Assembly: GCF_051020955.1 (NCBI RefSeq)
Contig: NW_027476543.1
Coordinates: 62,001 to 126,000 of the forward strand
Source of the DNA: Megalopta genalis
Lineage: Eukaryota > Arthropoda > Insecta > Hymenoptera > Halictidae
Direction: 5' to 3'
Length of the DNA stretch: 64,000 nucleotides
Position 1 is the stretch's first letter, and the number at the start of each line of letters is the position of its first letter. Below are positions 40,526-54,639 of this stretch, piece after piece. The position numbers and the translations under genes were made by a program. The notes under the pieces are model-generated. The model saw only the letters and a list, made by a program, of their open reading frames with translations. It did no database searches and was not told where the DNA came from.

Positions 40526-43500
40526 GTGAATCTAAGCCTTGGCCTTCGAATTGATTTGAAGCTAAATCATATGTTTCGTATGGATTTGAAGCTAAACCTT
40601 CTACTTCGCATTGATTTTAAGCTAAATCATGTGTCTCGCATGGAATTGAAGCTACCTCGTTTGTTCCTACAGCTTTTGAAGCTATATCACTTATATCGCA
40701 AGAATTTGAAGCTAAATCATATGTGTCGCATGGATTTGAAGCTGAACCTACTACATCGCATTGATTTGAAGCTAAATCTTGTGTATCGCATGTATTTGAA
40801 GCTAAGCCTTCTGCATCGCATTATTTGAAGCTAAATCATGTGTATCGCATGGATTTGAAGTTAACTCGTTCGTTTCGCATGCAGTTGTAGCTAAATAATG
40901 TATATCACAAGTATTTGTAGCTAAATCATTTGTTTTGCATGGATTTAAAGCTTAGCCTTCTACTTCGCATTGATTTGAAGCTAAATCATTTGTTTCGCAT
41001 GGAATTGAAGCTACCTCGTTTGTTCCTCCTGCATTTAAAACTATATCACTTATATCGCATGGATTTGAAGCTGAACCTACTACATCGCATTGATTTGAAG
41101 CTAAATCTTGTGTATCGCATGGATTTGAAGCTAAGCCTTCTACGTCGCATTGATTTGAAGCTAAATCTAGTGTATCGCGTGGATTTGAAGCTAAACCTTC
41201 TACATCGCATTGAATTGCAGCTAAATCATTTGTTTCGCATGGATTAGAATCTAAGCCTTGTCCTTCGAATTGATTTGAAGCTAAATCATGTGTTTCGTAT
41301 GGATTTGAAGCTAAACCTTCTACATCGCATTGATTTTAAGCTAAATCTTGTGTATCGCATGGATTTGAAGCAAACCATCTACATCGCATTGATTTGAAGA
41401 TTAATCATGTGTTTCGCATGGATTTGATGCTAACTCGTTTGTTTCGCATGCAGTTGTAGCTATATAATGTATATCACAAGTATTTGTAGCTAAACCATTT
41501 GTTTCGCATGAATTTGAAGCTAAGCCTTCTACTTCGCATTGATTTGAAGCTAAATCATTTGTTTCGCATGGAATTGAAGCTACCTCGTTAGTTTCGCATG
41601 CAGTTGTAGCTAAATAATTTATATCACAAGTATTTGTAGCTAAACCATTTTTTTCGCATGGATTTGTAGCTACGCCTTCTACTTCGCATTGATTTGAAGG
41701 TAAATCATTTGTTTCGCATGGAATTGAATCTACCTCGTATGTCCCTCCAGCTTTTGAACCTGTATCACTTATATCGCAAGTATTTGCAGCTAAATCATAT
41801 GGGTCGTATGGGTTTGAAGCAGAACCTTCTACATCGCATTGATTTGAAGTTAAATCTTGTGTATCGCATGGATTTGAAGCTAAGCCTTCTGCATCGCATG
41901 ATTTGAAGCTAAATCATGTGTATCGCATGGATTTGAAGCTAGCTCGTTCGTTTCGCATGCAGTTGTAGCTAAATAATTTATATCACAAGTATTTGTAGCT
42001 AAACCATTTGTTTCGCATGGATTTGAATCTAAGCCTTGTCCTTCGAATTGATTTGAAGCTAAATCATGTGTTTCGTATGGATTTGAAGCTAAACCTTCTA
42101 CATCGCATTGATTTTAAGCTAAATCATGTGTCTCGCATGGAATTGAAGCTACCTCGTTTGTTCCTACAGCTTTTGAAGCTATATCACTTATATCGCAAGT
42201 ATTGGAAGCTAAATCATATGTGTATCATGGATTTGAAGCTGAACCTACTACATCGCATTGATTTGAAGCTAAATCTAGTGTATCGCATGGATTTGAAGCT
42301 GAACCTACTACATCGCATTGATTTGAAGCTAAATCTTGTGTATCGCATGGATTTGAAGAAAACCATCTTCATCGTATTGATTTGAAGCTTAATCATGTGT
42401 TCCGCATGGATTTGATGCTAACTCGTTTGTTTCGCATGCAGTTGTAGCTAAATAATGTATATCACAAGTATTTGTAGCTAAACCATTTATTTTCCATGAA
42501 TTTGAAGCTAAGCCTTCTACTTCGCATTGATTTGAAGCTAAATCATTTGTTTCGCATGGATTTGAATCTAAGCCTTCTACATCGCATTGATTTGAAGATA
42601 AATCGTGTGTTTCGCATGGATTTGAAGCTAACTCGTTAGTTTCGCATGCAGTTGTAGCTAAATAACTTATATCACAAGTATTTGTAGCTAAACCATTTTT
42701 TTCGCATGGATTTGTAGCTACGCCTTCTACTTCGCATTGATTTGAAGCTAAATCATTTGTTTCGCATGGAATTGAATCTACCTCGTATGTCCCTCCAGCT
42801 TTTGAACCTGTATCACTTATATCGCAAGTATTTGAAGCTAAATCATATGGGTCGTATGGGTTTGAAGCAGAACCTTCTACATCGCATTGATTTGAAGTTA
42901 AATCTTGTGTATCGCATGGATTTGAAGCTAAGCCTTCTGCATCGCATGATTTGAAGCTAAATCATGTGTATCGCATGGATTTGAAGCTAGCTCGTTCGTT
43001 TCGCATGCAGTTGTAGCTAAATAATGTATATCACAAGTATTTGTAGCTAAACCATTTGTTTCGCATGGATTTGAATCTAAGCCTTGTCCTTCGAATTGAT
43101 TTGAAGCTAAATCATGTGTTTCGTATGGATTTGAAGCTAAACCTTCTACATCGCATTGATTTGTAGCTAAACCATTTGTTTTGCATGAATTTGAATCTAA
43201 GCCTTCTACTTCGCATTCATTTGAAGCTAAATCATTTGTTTCGCATGGATTTGAATCTAAGCCTTCTACATCGCATTGATTTGAAGATAAATCGTGTGTT
43301 TCGCATGGATTTGAAGCTACCTCGTTAGTTTCGCATGCAGTTGTAGCTAAATAATTTATATCACAAGTATTTGTAGCTAAACCATTTTTTTCGCATGGAT
43401 TTGTAGCTACGCCTTCTACTTCGCATTGATTTGAAGCTAAATCATTTGTTTCGCATGGAATTGAATCTACCTCGTATGTCCCTCCAGCTTTTGAAGCTGT

Positions 43501-43661
43501 ATCACTTATATCGCAAGTATTTGAAGCTAAATCATATGGGTCGTATGGGTTTGAAGCAGAACCTTCTACATCGCATTGATTTGAAGCTAAATCATTTGTT
43601 TCGCATGGATTTGAAGCTAAACCTTCTTCATCGCATTGATTTGCAGCTAAATCATGTGTTT
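40526..43661. repeat. Mosaic block related to 49.4-53.6 kb
   Basis: 40,526-41,588 matches 49,367-50,429 (8,841 bp) and 41,588-42,558 matches 51,179-52,149 (9,591 bp). Inside the block, 41,588-42,110 matches 42,636-43,158 at 1,048 bp, and 42,638-42,890 matches 43,327-43,579 at 689 bp. The marker is GTATGTCCCTCCAGC in the monomer after TTGAATCTACC. It is a patchwork built from a few segments re-used at several scales. Confidence 0.8.
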
Positions 43662-46392
43662 CGCATGGATTTGAAGCTAAGCCTTCTACATCGCATTGAT
43701 TTGAAGATAAATCGTGTGTTTCGCATGGATTTGAAGCTAACTCGTTAGTTTCGCATGCAGTTGTAGCTAAATAATGTACATCACAAGTATTTGTAGCTAA
43801 ACCATTTTTTTCGCATGGATTTGTAGCTACGCCTTCTACTTCGCATTCATTTGAAGCTAAATCATTTGTTTCGCATGGATTTGAATCTAAGCCTTGTCCT
43901 TCGATTGATTTGAAGCTAAATCATGTGTTTCGTATGGATTTGAAGCTAAACCTTCTACTTCGCATTGATTTTAAGCTAAATCATGTGTCTCGCATGGAGT
44001 TGAAGCTACCTCGTTTGTTCCTACAGCTTTTGAAGCTATATCACTTATATCGCAAGTATTTGAAGCTAAATCATATGTGTCGCATGGATTTGAAGCTGAA
44101 CCTACTACATCGCATTGATTTGAAGCTAAATCTTGTGTATCGCATGGATTTGAAGCTAACTCGTTTGTTTCGCATGCAGTTGTAGCTAAATAATGTATAT
44201 CACAAGTATTTGTAGCTAAACCATTTGTTTTGCATGGATTTGAATCTAAGCCTTGTCCTTCGAATTGATTTGAAGCTAAATCATGTGTTTCGTATGGATT
44301 TGAAGCTAAACCTTCTACATCGCATTGATTTTAAGCTAAATCATGTGTCTCGCATGGAATTGAAGCTACCTCGTTTGTTCCTACAGCTTTTGAAGCTATA
44401 TCACTTATATCGCAAGTATTTGAAGCTAAATCATATGTGTCGCATGGATTTGAAGCTGAACCTACTACATCGCATAGATTTGAAGCTAAATCATGTGTAT
44501 CACATGGATTTCAAGCTAAGCCTTCTACATCGCATTGATTTGAAGATAAATCGTGTGTTTCGCATGGATTTGAAGCTAACTCGTTAGTTTCGCATGCAGT
44601 TGTAGCTAAATAATGTACATCACAAGTATTTGTAGCTAAACCATTTTTTTCGCATGGATTTGTAGCTACGCCTTCTACTTCGCATTCATTTGAAGCTAAA
44701 TCATTTGTTTCGCATGGATTTGAATCTAAGCCTTGTCCTTCGATTGATTTGAAGCTAAATCATGTGTTTCGTATGGATTTGAAGCTAAACCTTCTACTTC
44801 GCATTGATTTTAAGCTAAATCATGTGTCTCGCATGGAGTTGAAGCTACCTCGTTTGTTCCTACAGCTTTTGAAGCTATATCACTTATATCGCAAGTATTT
44901 GAAGCTAAATCATATGTGTCGCATGGATTTGAAGCTGAACCTACTACATCGCATTGATTTGAAGCTAAATCTTGTGTATCGCATGGATTTGAAGCTAAGC
45001 CTTCTGCATCGCATTGATTTGAAGCTAAATCATGTGTATCGCATGGATTTGAAGCTAACACGTTCATTTCGCATGCAGTTGTAGCTAAATAATGTATATC
45101 ACAAGTATTTGTAGCTAAACCATTTGTTTTGCATGGATTTAAAGCTTAGCCTTCTACTTCGCTTTGATTTGAAGCTAAATCATTTGTTTCGCATGGAATT
45201 GAAGCTACCTCGTTTGTTCCTCCTGCATTTGAAGCTATATCACTTATATCGCATGGATTTGAAGCTGAACCAACTACATCGCATTGATTTGAAGCTAAAT
45301 CATGTGTATCGCATGGATTTGATGCTAACTCGTTTGTTTCGCATGCAGTTGTAGCTTAATAATGTATATCACAAGTATTTGTAGCTAAACCATTTTTATC
45401 GCATGGATTTGAAGCTACGCCTTCTACTTCGTATTGATTTGAAGCTAAATCATTTGTTTCGCATGGAATTGAAGCTACCTCGTTTGTTCCTCCTGCTTTT
45501 GAAGCTATATGATTTATATTGCATGGATTTGAAGCTGAACCTACTACATCGCATTGATTTGAAGCTAAATCTTGTGTATCGCATGGATTTGAAGCAAACC
45601 ATCTACATCGCATTGATTTGAAGCTTAATCATGTGTTTCGCATGGATTTGATGTTAACTCGTTAGTTTCGCATGCAGTTGTAGCTAAATAATGTACATCA
45701 CAAGTATTTGTAGCTAAACCATTTTTTTCGCATGGATTTGTAGCTACGCCTTCTACTTCGCATTCATTTGAAGCTAAATCATTTGTTTCGCATGGATTTG
45801 AATCTAAGCCTTGTCCTTCGATTTATTTGAAGCTAAATCATGTGTTTCGTATGGATTTGAAGCTAAACCTTCTACTTCGCATTGATTTTAAGCTAAATCA
45901 TGTGTCTCGCATGGAGTTGAAGCTACCTCGTTTGTTCCTACAGCTTTTGAAGCTATATCACTTATATCGCAAGTATTTGAAGCTAAATCATATGTGTCGC
46001 ATGGATTTGAAGCTGAACCTACTACATCGCATTGATTTGAAGCTAAATCTTGTGTATCGCATGGATTTGAAGCTAAGCCTTCTACATCGCATTGATTTGA
46101 AGCTAAATCATGTGTATCGCATGGATTTGAAGCTAACTCGTTCATTTCGCATGCAGTTGTAGCTAAATAATGTATATCACAAGTATTTGTAGCTAAACCA
46201 TTTGTTTCGCATGAACTTGAAGCTAAGCCTACTACTTCGAATTGATTTGAAGCTAAATCATTTGTTCCGCATGGAATTGAAGCTACCTCGTTTGTTGCTC
46301 CAGCTTTTGAAGCTGTATCACTTATATCGCAAGTATTTGAAGCTAAATCATATAGGTCGTATGAATTTGAACCAGAACCTTCTACATCGCAA
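43662..46392. repeat. 2.73-kb copy of 34,555-37,285
   Basis: The offset is 9,107 bp throughout, with only scattered substitutions noticed (for example AACACG against AACTCG near 45,058, and AGCAAACC against AGCAATCC near 45,595). The offset is not a multiple of 30 because indels in the intervening block are not balanced. Both ends stop abruptly inside monomers, at about 43,662 and 46,392. Confidence 0.86.
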
Positions 46393-49360
46393 TGATTTGA
46401 AGCTAAATCTAGTATATCGCATGGATTTGAAGCTAAACCTTCTACATCGCATTGATTTGCAGCTAAATCATTTGTTTCGCGTGGATTTGAAGCTAAACCT
46501 TCTTCATCGCATTGATTTGCAGCTAAATCATGTGTTTCGCATGGATTTGAAGCTAACTCATTCGTTGCGCATGCAGTTAAATCTAAATAACGTATATCAC
46601 AAGTATTTGAAGCTAAACCATTTGATTCGAATGGATTTGAAGCTAAGCCTTCTACTTCGCATTAATTGAAGGTTAAATCACGTGTTTTGCATGGATTTGA
46701 AGCTAAACCTTCTACGTCGCATTGATTTGAAGCTAAATCATGTGTTTCGCATGCAGTTCAAGCTAAATCATGTATTTCAGAAGTATTTGAAGATGAACCA
46801 TTTGAATCGCACTGATTTGAACCCGAGCCTTCTACTTCGCACTGATTTGCAGCTAAATAATGTGTTTCGCATGGATTTGAAGCTAAACCTTCTACATCGC
46901 ATTGATTTGAAGCTAAATCTTGTGTATCGCATGGATTTGATGCTAACTCGTTTGTTTCGCATGCAGTTGTAGCTAAATAATGTATATCACAAGTATTTGT
47001 AGCTAAACCATTTATTTCCCATGAATTTGAAGCTAAGCCTTCTACTTCGCATTGATTTGAAGCTAAATCATTTGTATCGCATGGAATTGAAGCTACCTCG
47101 CTTGTTCCTCCAGCTTTTGAAGCTATATCATTTATACCGGAAGTATTTGATGCTAAATCATATGTGTCGTACGGATTTGAAGTAGAACCTTCCACATCGC
47201 ATTGATTTGAAGCTAAATCTAGTGTATCGCATGGATTTGAAGCTAAACCTTCTACATCGCATTGATTGGCAGCAAAAATCATGTGTTTTGCATGGATTTG
47301 AAGCTATTTCGTTCGTTCCGCATGCAGTTAAATCTAAATAACGTATATCACAATTATTTGAAGCTAAACCATTTGATTCGCATGGATATGAAGCTAAGCC
47401 TTCTACTTCGCATTCATTTGAAACTAAATCATTTGCTTCGCATGGATTTGAATCTAAGCCTTGTCCTTCGAATTGATTTGAAGCTAAATCATGTGTTTCG
47501 TATGGATTTGAAGCTAAACCTCCTACATCGCATTGATTTGAAGTTAAACCTTCTATATTCTATTGATTTGAAGCTAAACCTTCTACCTCTTATTGATTTG
47601 AAGCTAAACCTTCTACATCGCATTGATTTGAAGATAAATCGTGTGATTCGCATGGATTTGAAGCTAACTCGGTAGTTTCGCATGCAGTTGTAGCTAAATA
47701 ATGAATATCTCAAGTATTTGTAGCTAAACCATTTGTTTCGCATCGATTTAAGCTACTCCTTCTACTTCGCATTGATTTGTAGCTAAACCATTTGTTTCCC
47801 ATGAATTTGAAGCTAAGCCTTCTACTTCGCATTGATTTGAAGCTAAATCATGTGTCTCGCATGGAATTGAAGCTACCTCGTTTGTTCCTACAGCTTTTGA
47901 AGCTATATCACTTATATCACAAGTATTTGAAGCTAAATCATGTGTATCGCATGGATTTGAAGCTAACTCGTTTGTTTCGCATGCAGTTGTAGCTAAATAA
48001 TGTATATCACAAGTATTTGTAGCTAAACCATTTGTTTTGCATGGATTTGAAGCTAAACCTTTTTCATCGCATTGATTTGCAGCTAAATCATTCGTTTCGC
48101 ATGGATTTGAAGCTAAACCTTCTACATCGCATTGATTTGAAGCTAAATCTAGTGTATCACACGGATTTGAATCTAAACCTTATACATCGCATTGATTTGC
48201 AACTAAATCATGTGTTTCGCATGGATTTGAAGCTAAACCTTCTACATCGCATTGATTTGTAGCTAAACCATTTGTTTTGCATGAATTTGAATCTAAGCCT
48301 TCTACTTCGCATTCATTTGAAGCTAAATCATTTGTTTCGCATGGATTTGAATCTAAGCCTTCTACATCGCATTGATTTGAAGATAAATCGTGTGTTTCGC
48401 ATGGATTTGAAGGTACCTCGTTAGTTTCGCATGCAGTTGTAGCTAAATAATTTATATCACAACTATTTGTAGCTAAACCATTTTTTTCGCATGGATTTGT
48501 AGCTACGCCTTCTACTTCGCATTGATTTGAAGCTAAATCATTTGTTTCGCATGGAATTGAATCTACCTCGTACGTCCCTCCAGCTTTTGAAGCTGTATCA
48601 CTTATATCGCAAGTATTTGAAGCTAAATCATATGGGTCGTATGGGTTTGAAGCAGAACCTTCTACATCGCATTGATTTGAAGCTAAATCATTTGTTTCGC
48701 ATGGATTTGAAGCTAAACATTCTTCATCGCATTGATTTGCAGCTAAATCATGTGTTTCGCATGGATTTGAAGTTAACTCGTTCGTTGCGCATGCAGTTAA
48801 ATCTAAATAACGTATATCACAAGTATTTGAAGCTAAAGCACTCGATTCTCATGGATTTGATGCCAAGCCTTCTACTTCGCATTAATTGGAAGTTAAATCA
48901 CGTGTTTTGCATGGATTTGAAGCTAAACCTTCTACATCGCATTGATTTGAAGCTAAATCATGTGTTTCGCATGCAGTTGAAGCTAAATCATGTCTTTCAC
49001 AAGTATTTGAAGATGAACCATTTGAATCGCATTGATTTGAACCCGACCCTTCTACTTCGCACTGATTTGCAGCTAAATAATGTGTTTCGCATGGATTTGA
49101 AGCTAAACCTTCTACATCGCATTGATTTGCAGCTAAATCATGTGTTTGGCATGGATTTGAAGCTAACTCGTTCGTTTCGCCTCCATTTGAAACTATATCA
49201 CTTATATCGCAAATATTTGAAGCTAAATCATATGTGCCGCATGGATTTGAAGCTGAACCTTCTACAGCGCATTGATTTGAAGCTAAATCGTGTGTATCGC
49301 ATGGATTTGAAGCTAAACCTTCTACATCACATTGATTTGCAGCTAAATCATATGTTTCGC
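46393..49360. repeat. Mixed block, part of it recurring at 61.8-62.5 kb
   Basis: 47,600-48,240 matches 61,847-62,487 at 14,247 bp, including the rare GCATCGATTTAAGCTACTCC monomer and GAATATCTCAAG. The CCTCTTATTGATTTG word near 47,586 recurs near 53,997 and 57,863. A +1 change lies near 47,275 (GGCAGCAAAAATC). The rest resembles 31.2-31.6 and 33.7-34.0 kb. Confidence 0.78.
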
Positions 49361-52149
49361 ATGGATGTGAATCTAAGCCTTGGCCTTCGAATTGATTTGA
49401 AGCTAAATCATATGTTTCGTATGGATTTGAAGCTAAACCTTCTACATCGCATTGATTTTAAGCTGAATCATGTGTCTCGCATGGAATTGAAGCTACCTCG
49501 TTTGTTCCTACAGCTTTTGAAGCTATATCACTTATATCGCAAGTATTTGAAGCTAAATCATATGTGTCGCATGGATTTGAAGCTGAACCTACTACATCGC
49601 ATTGATTTGAAGCTAAATCTTGTGTATCGCATGTATTTGAAGCTAAGCCTTCTGCATCGCATTATTTGAAGCTAAATCATGTGTATCGCATGGATTTGAA
49701 GTTAACTCGTTCGTTTCGCATGCAGTTGTAGCTAAATAATGTATATCACAAGTATTTGTAGCTAAATCATTTGTTTTGCATGGATTTAAAGCTTAGCCTT
49801 CTACTTCGCATTGATTTGAAGCTAAATCATTTGTTTCGCATGGAATTGAAGCTACCTCGTTTGTTCCTCCTGCATTTAAAACTATATCACTTATATCGCA
49901 TGGATTTGAAGCTGAACCTACTACATCGCATTGATTTGAAGCTAAATCTTGTGTATCGCATGGATTTGAAGCTAAGCCTTCTACGTCGCATTGATTTGAA
50001 GCTAAATCTAGTGTATCGCGTGGATTTGAAGCTAAACCTTCTACATCGCATTGAATTGCAGCTAAATCATTTGTTTCGCATGGATTAGAATCTAAGCCTT
50101 GTCCTTCGAATTGATTTGAAGCTAAATCATGTGTTTCGTATGGATTTGAAGCTAAACCTTCTACATCGCATTGATTTTAAGCTAAATCTTGTGTATCGCA
50201 TGGATTTGAAGCAAACCATCTACATCGCATTGATTTGAAGATTAATCATGTGTTTCGCATGGATTTGATGCTAACTCGTTTGTTTCGCATGCAGTTGTAG
50301 CTATATAATGTATATCACAAGTATTTGTAGCTAAACCATTTGTTTCGCATGAATTTGAAGCTAAGCCTTCTACTTCGCATTGATTTGAAGCTAAATCATT
50401 TGTTTCGCATGGAATTGAAGCTACCTCGTTTGTTCCTCCAGCTTTTGAAGCTGTATCACTTATATCGCAAGTATTTGAAGCTAAATCATTTGTGTCGTAT
50501 GGAATTGAAGCAGATCCTTCTACATCGCATTGTTTTGAAGCTAAATCTAGTGTATCGCATGGATTTGAAGCTAAACCTTCTTCATCGCATTGATTTGCAT
50601 CTAAATCATGTGTTTCGCATGGATTTGAAGCTAAACCTTCTACATCGCATTGATTTGAAGCTAAATCTAGTGTATCGCACGGATTTGAATCTAAACCTTA
50701 TACATCGCATTGATTTGCAGCTAAATCATGTGTTTCGCATGGATTTGAAGCTAAACCTTCTACATCGCATTGATTTGTAGCTAAACCATTTGTTTTGCAT
50801 GGATTTGAATCTAAGCCTTCTACTTCGCATTCATTTGAAGCTAAATCATTTGTTTCGCATGGATTTGAATCTAAGTCTTGTCCTTCGAATTGATTTGAAG
50901 CTAAATCATGTGTTTCGTATGGATTTGAAGCTAAACCTTCTACATCGCATTGATTTTAAGCTAAATCATGTGTCTCGCATGGATTTGAAGCTAAACCTTC
51001 TACATCGCATTGATTTGTAGCTAAACCATTTGTTTTGCATGGATTTGAATCTAAGCCTTCTACTTCGCATTCATTTGAAGCTAAATCATTTGTTTCGCAT
51101 GGATTTGAATCTAAGCCTTCTACATCGCATTGATTTGAAGATAAATCGTGTGTTTCGCATGGATTTGAAGCTAACTCGTTAGTTTCGCATGCAGTTGTAG
51201 CTAAATAATTTATATCACAAGTATTTGTAGCTAAACCATTTTTTTCGCATGGATTTGTAGCTACGCCTTCTACTTCGCATTGATTTGAAGCTAAATCATT
51301 TGTTTCGCATGGAATTGAATCTACCTCGTATGTCCCTCCAGCTTTTGAACCTGTATCACTTATATCGCAAGTATTTGCAGCTAAATCAAATGGGTCGTAT
51401 GGGTTTGAAGCAGAACCTTCTACATCGCATTGATTTGAAGTTAAATCTTGTGTATCGCATGGATTTAAAGCTAAGCCTTCTGCATCGCATGATTTGAAGC
51501 TAAATCATGTGTATCGCATGGATTTGAAGCTAGCTCGTTCGTTTCGCATGCAGTTGTAGCTAAATAATTTATATCACAAGTATTTGTAGCTAAACCATTT
51601 GTTTCGCATGGATTTGAATCTAAGCCTTGTCCTTCGAATTGATTTGAAGCTAAATCATGTGTTTCGTATGGATTTGAAGCTAAACCTTCTACATCGCATT
51701 GATTTTAAGCTAAATCATGTGTCTCGCATGTAATTGAAGCTACCTCGTTTGTTCCTACAGCTTTTGAAGCTATATCACTTATATCGCAAGTATTGGAAGC
51801 TAAATCATATGTGTATCATGGATTTGAAGCTGAACCTACTACATCGCATTGATTTGAAGCTAAATCTAGTGTATCGCATGGATTTGAAGCTGAACCTGCT
51901 ACATCGCATTGATTTGAAGCTAAATCTTGTGTATCGCATGGATTTGAAGAAAACCATCTTCATCGTATTGATATGAAGCTTAATCATGTGTTCCGCATGG
52001 ATTTGATGCTAACTCGTTTGTTTCGCATGCAGTTGTAGCTAAATAATGTATATCACAAGTATTTGTAGCTAAACCATTTATTTTCCATGAATTTGAAGCT
52101 AAGCCTTCTACTTCGCATTGATTTGAAGCTAAATCATTTGTTTCGCATG
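49361..52149. repeat. Copy of 40.5-42.6 kb with a 750-bp insertion
   Basis: Matches to the left copy continue on both sides of 50,430-51,178, with offsets of 8,841 and 9,591 bp. The extra 750 bp equal 25 monomers or five 150-bp superunits and are made of the same monomers, with GATTTGTAGCTAAACC units at 50,770 and 51,010. This is expansion or contraction by whole superunits. Confidence 0.8.
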
Positions 52150-54639
52150 CAATTGAAGCTACCTCGTTTGTTCCTCCTGCATTTAAAACTATATCACTTA
52201 TATCGCATGGATTTGAAGCTGAACCTACTACATCGTATTGATTTGAAGCTAAATCTTGTGTATCGCATGGATTTGAAGCTAAGCCTTCTACGTCGCATTG
52301 ATTTGAAGCTAAATCTAGTGTATCGCGTGGATTTGAAGCTAAACCTTCTACATCGCATTGATTTTAAGCTAAATCTTGTGTATCGCATGGATTTGAAGCA
52401 AACCATCTACATCGCATTGATTTGAAGATTAATCATGTGTTTCGCATGGACTTGATGCTAACTCGTTTGTTTCGCATGCAGTTGTAGCTATATAATGTAT
52501 ATCACAAGTATTTGTAGCTAAACCATTTGTTTCGCATGTATTTGAAGCTAAGCCTTCTACTTCGCATTGATTTTAAGCTAAATCATGTGTCTCGCATGGA
52601 TTTGAAGCTAAACCTTCTACATCGCATTGATTTGTAGCTAAACCATTTGTTTTGCATGGATTTGAATCTAAGCCTTCTACATCGCATTGATTTGAAGATA
52701 AATCGTGTGTTTCGCATGGATTTGAAGCTATCTCGTTAGTTTCGCATGCAGTTCTAGCTAAATAATTTATATCACAAGTATTTGTAGCTAAACCATTTTT
52801 TTCGCATGGATTTGTAGCTACGCCTTCTACTTCGCATAGATTTGAAGCTAAATCATTTGTTTCGCATGGAATTGAATCTACCTCGTATGTCCCTCCAGCT
52901 TTTGAACCTGTATCACTTATATCGCAAGTATTTGAAGCTAAATCATATGGGTCGTATGGGTTTGAAGCAGAACCTTCTACATCGCATTGATTTGAAGTTA
53001 AATCTTGTGTATCGCATGGATTTGAAGCTAAGCCTTCTGCATCGCATGATTTGAAGCTAAATCATGTGTATCGCATGGATTTGAAGCTAGCTCGTTCGTT
53101 TCGCATGCAGTTGTAGCTAAATAATGTATATCACAAGTATTTGTAGCTAAACCATTTGTTGCGCATGGATTTGAATCTAAGTCTTGTCCTTCGAATTGAT
53201 TTGAAGCTAAATCATGTGTTTCGTATGGATTTGAAGCTAAACCTTCTACATCGCATTGATTTTAAGCTAAATCATGTGTCTCGCATGGAATTGAAGCTAC
53301 CTCGTTTGTTCCTACTGCTTTTGAAGCTATATCACTTATATCGCAAGTATTGGAAGCTAAATCATATGTGTCGCATGGATTTGAAGCTGAACCTACTACA
53401 TCGCATTGATTTGAAGCTAAATCTAGTGTATCGCATGGATTTGAAGCTGAACCTACTACATCGCATTGATTTGAAGCTAAATCTTGTGTATCGCATGGAT
53501 TTGAAGAAAACCATCTTCATCGTATTGATTTGAAGCTTAATCATGTGTTCCGCATGGATTTGATGCTAACTCGTTTGTTTCGCATGCAGTTGTAGCTATA
53601 TAATGTATATCACAAGTATTTGTAGCTAAACCATTTGTTTCGCATGAATTTGAAGCTAAGCCTTCTACTTCGCATTGATTTGAAGCTAAATCATTTGTTT
53701 CGTATGGAATTGTAGCTACCTCGTTTGTTCCTCCAGCTTTTGAAGCTGTATCACTTATATCGCAAGTATTTGAAGCTAAATCATTTGTGTCGTATGGAAT
53801 TGAAGCAGATCCTTCTACATCGCATTGTTTTGAAGCTAAATCTAGTGTATCGCATGGATTTGAAGCTAAACCTTCTTCATCGCATTGATTGCATCTAAAT
53901 CATGTGTTTCGTATGGATTTGAAGCTAAACCTTCTACATGGCATTGATTTGAAGTTAAACCTTCTATAATCTATTGATTTGTAGCTAAACCTTTTACCTC
54001 TTATTGATTTGAAGCTCAACCTTCTACATCGCATTGATTTGAAGATAAATCGTGTGTTTCGCATGGATTTGAAGCTAACTCGTTAGTTTCGCATGCAGTT
54101 GGAGCTAAATAATGTATATCACAAGTATTTGTAGCTAAACCATTTGTTTCGCATGGATTTGAAGCTACGCCTTCTACTTCGCATTGATTTGAAGCTAAAT
54201 CATTTGTTTCGCATGGAATTGAAGCTACCTCGTATGTTCCTCCAGCTTTTGAAGCTGTATCACTTATATCGCAAGTATTTGAAGCTAAATCATATGTGTC
54301 GTATGGATTTGAAGCAGAACCTTCTACATCGCATTGATTTGAAGCTAAATCTAGTGTATCGAATGGATTCGAAGCTAAACCTTCTACATCGCATTGATTT
54401 GCAGCTAAATTATTTGTTTCGCGTGGATTTGAATCTAAGCCTTGTCCTTCGAATTGATTTGAAGCTAAATCATGTGTTTTGTATGGATTTGAAGCTAAAC
54501 CATCTACATCGCATTGACTTGAAGCTAAACCTTCTACATTCTATTGATTTGAAGCTAAACCTTCTACCTGTTTTGCTTTCAAGCTGAACCTTCTATATCG
54601 TATTGATTTGCAGCTAAATCATGTGTATCGCGTGGATTT
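52150..54639. repeat. Rearranged copy of segments from 41-43 kb
   Basis: 52,738-53,240 matches 42,638-43,140 at 10,100 bp, and 53,156-53,560 matches 42,008-42,412 at 11,148 bp. Near 53,890 a 1-nt deletion (GCATTGATTGCATC) shifts the register. Around 53,930-54,010 the words TATAATCTATTG and TTACCTCTTATTG form a diverged pair of monomers shared with 57,825-57,870. Confidence 0.76.

Noticed and set aside
48527..49669. 380-codon plus-strand ORF
   Set aside because: Same frame and same repeat as above. It ends because a 1-nt deletion (GCATTATTTGAAGC) shifts the frame, which is typical of unselected sequence.
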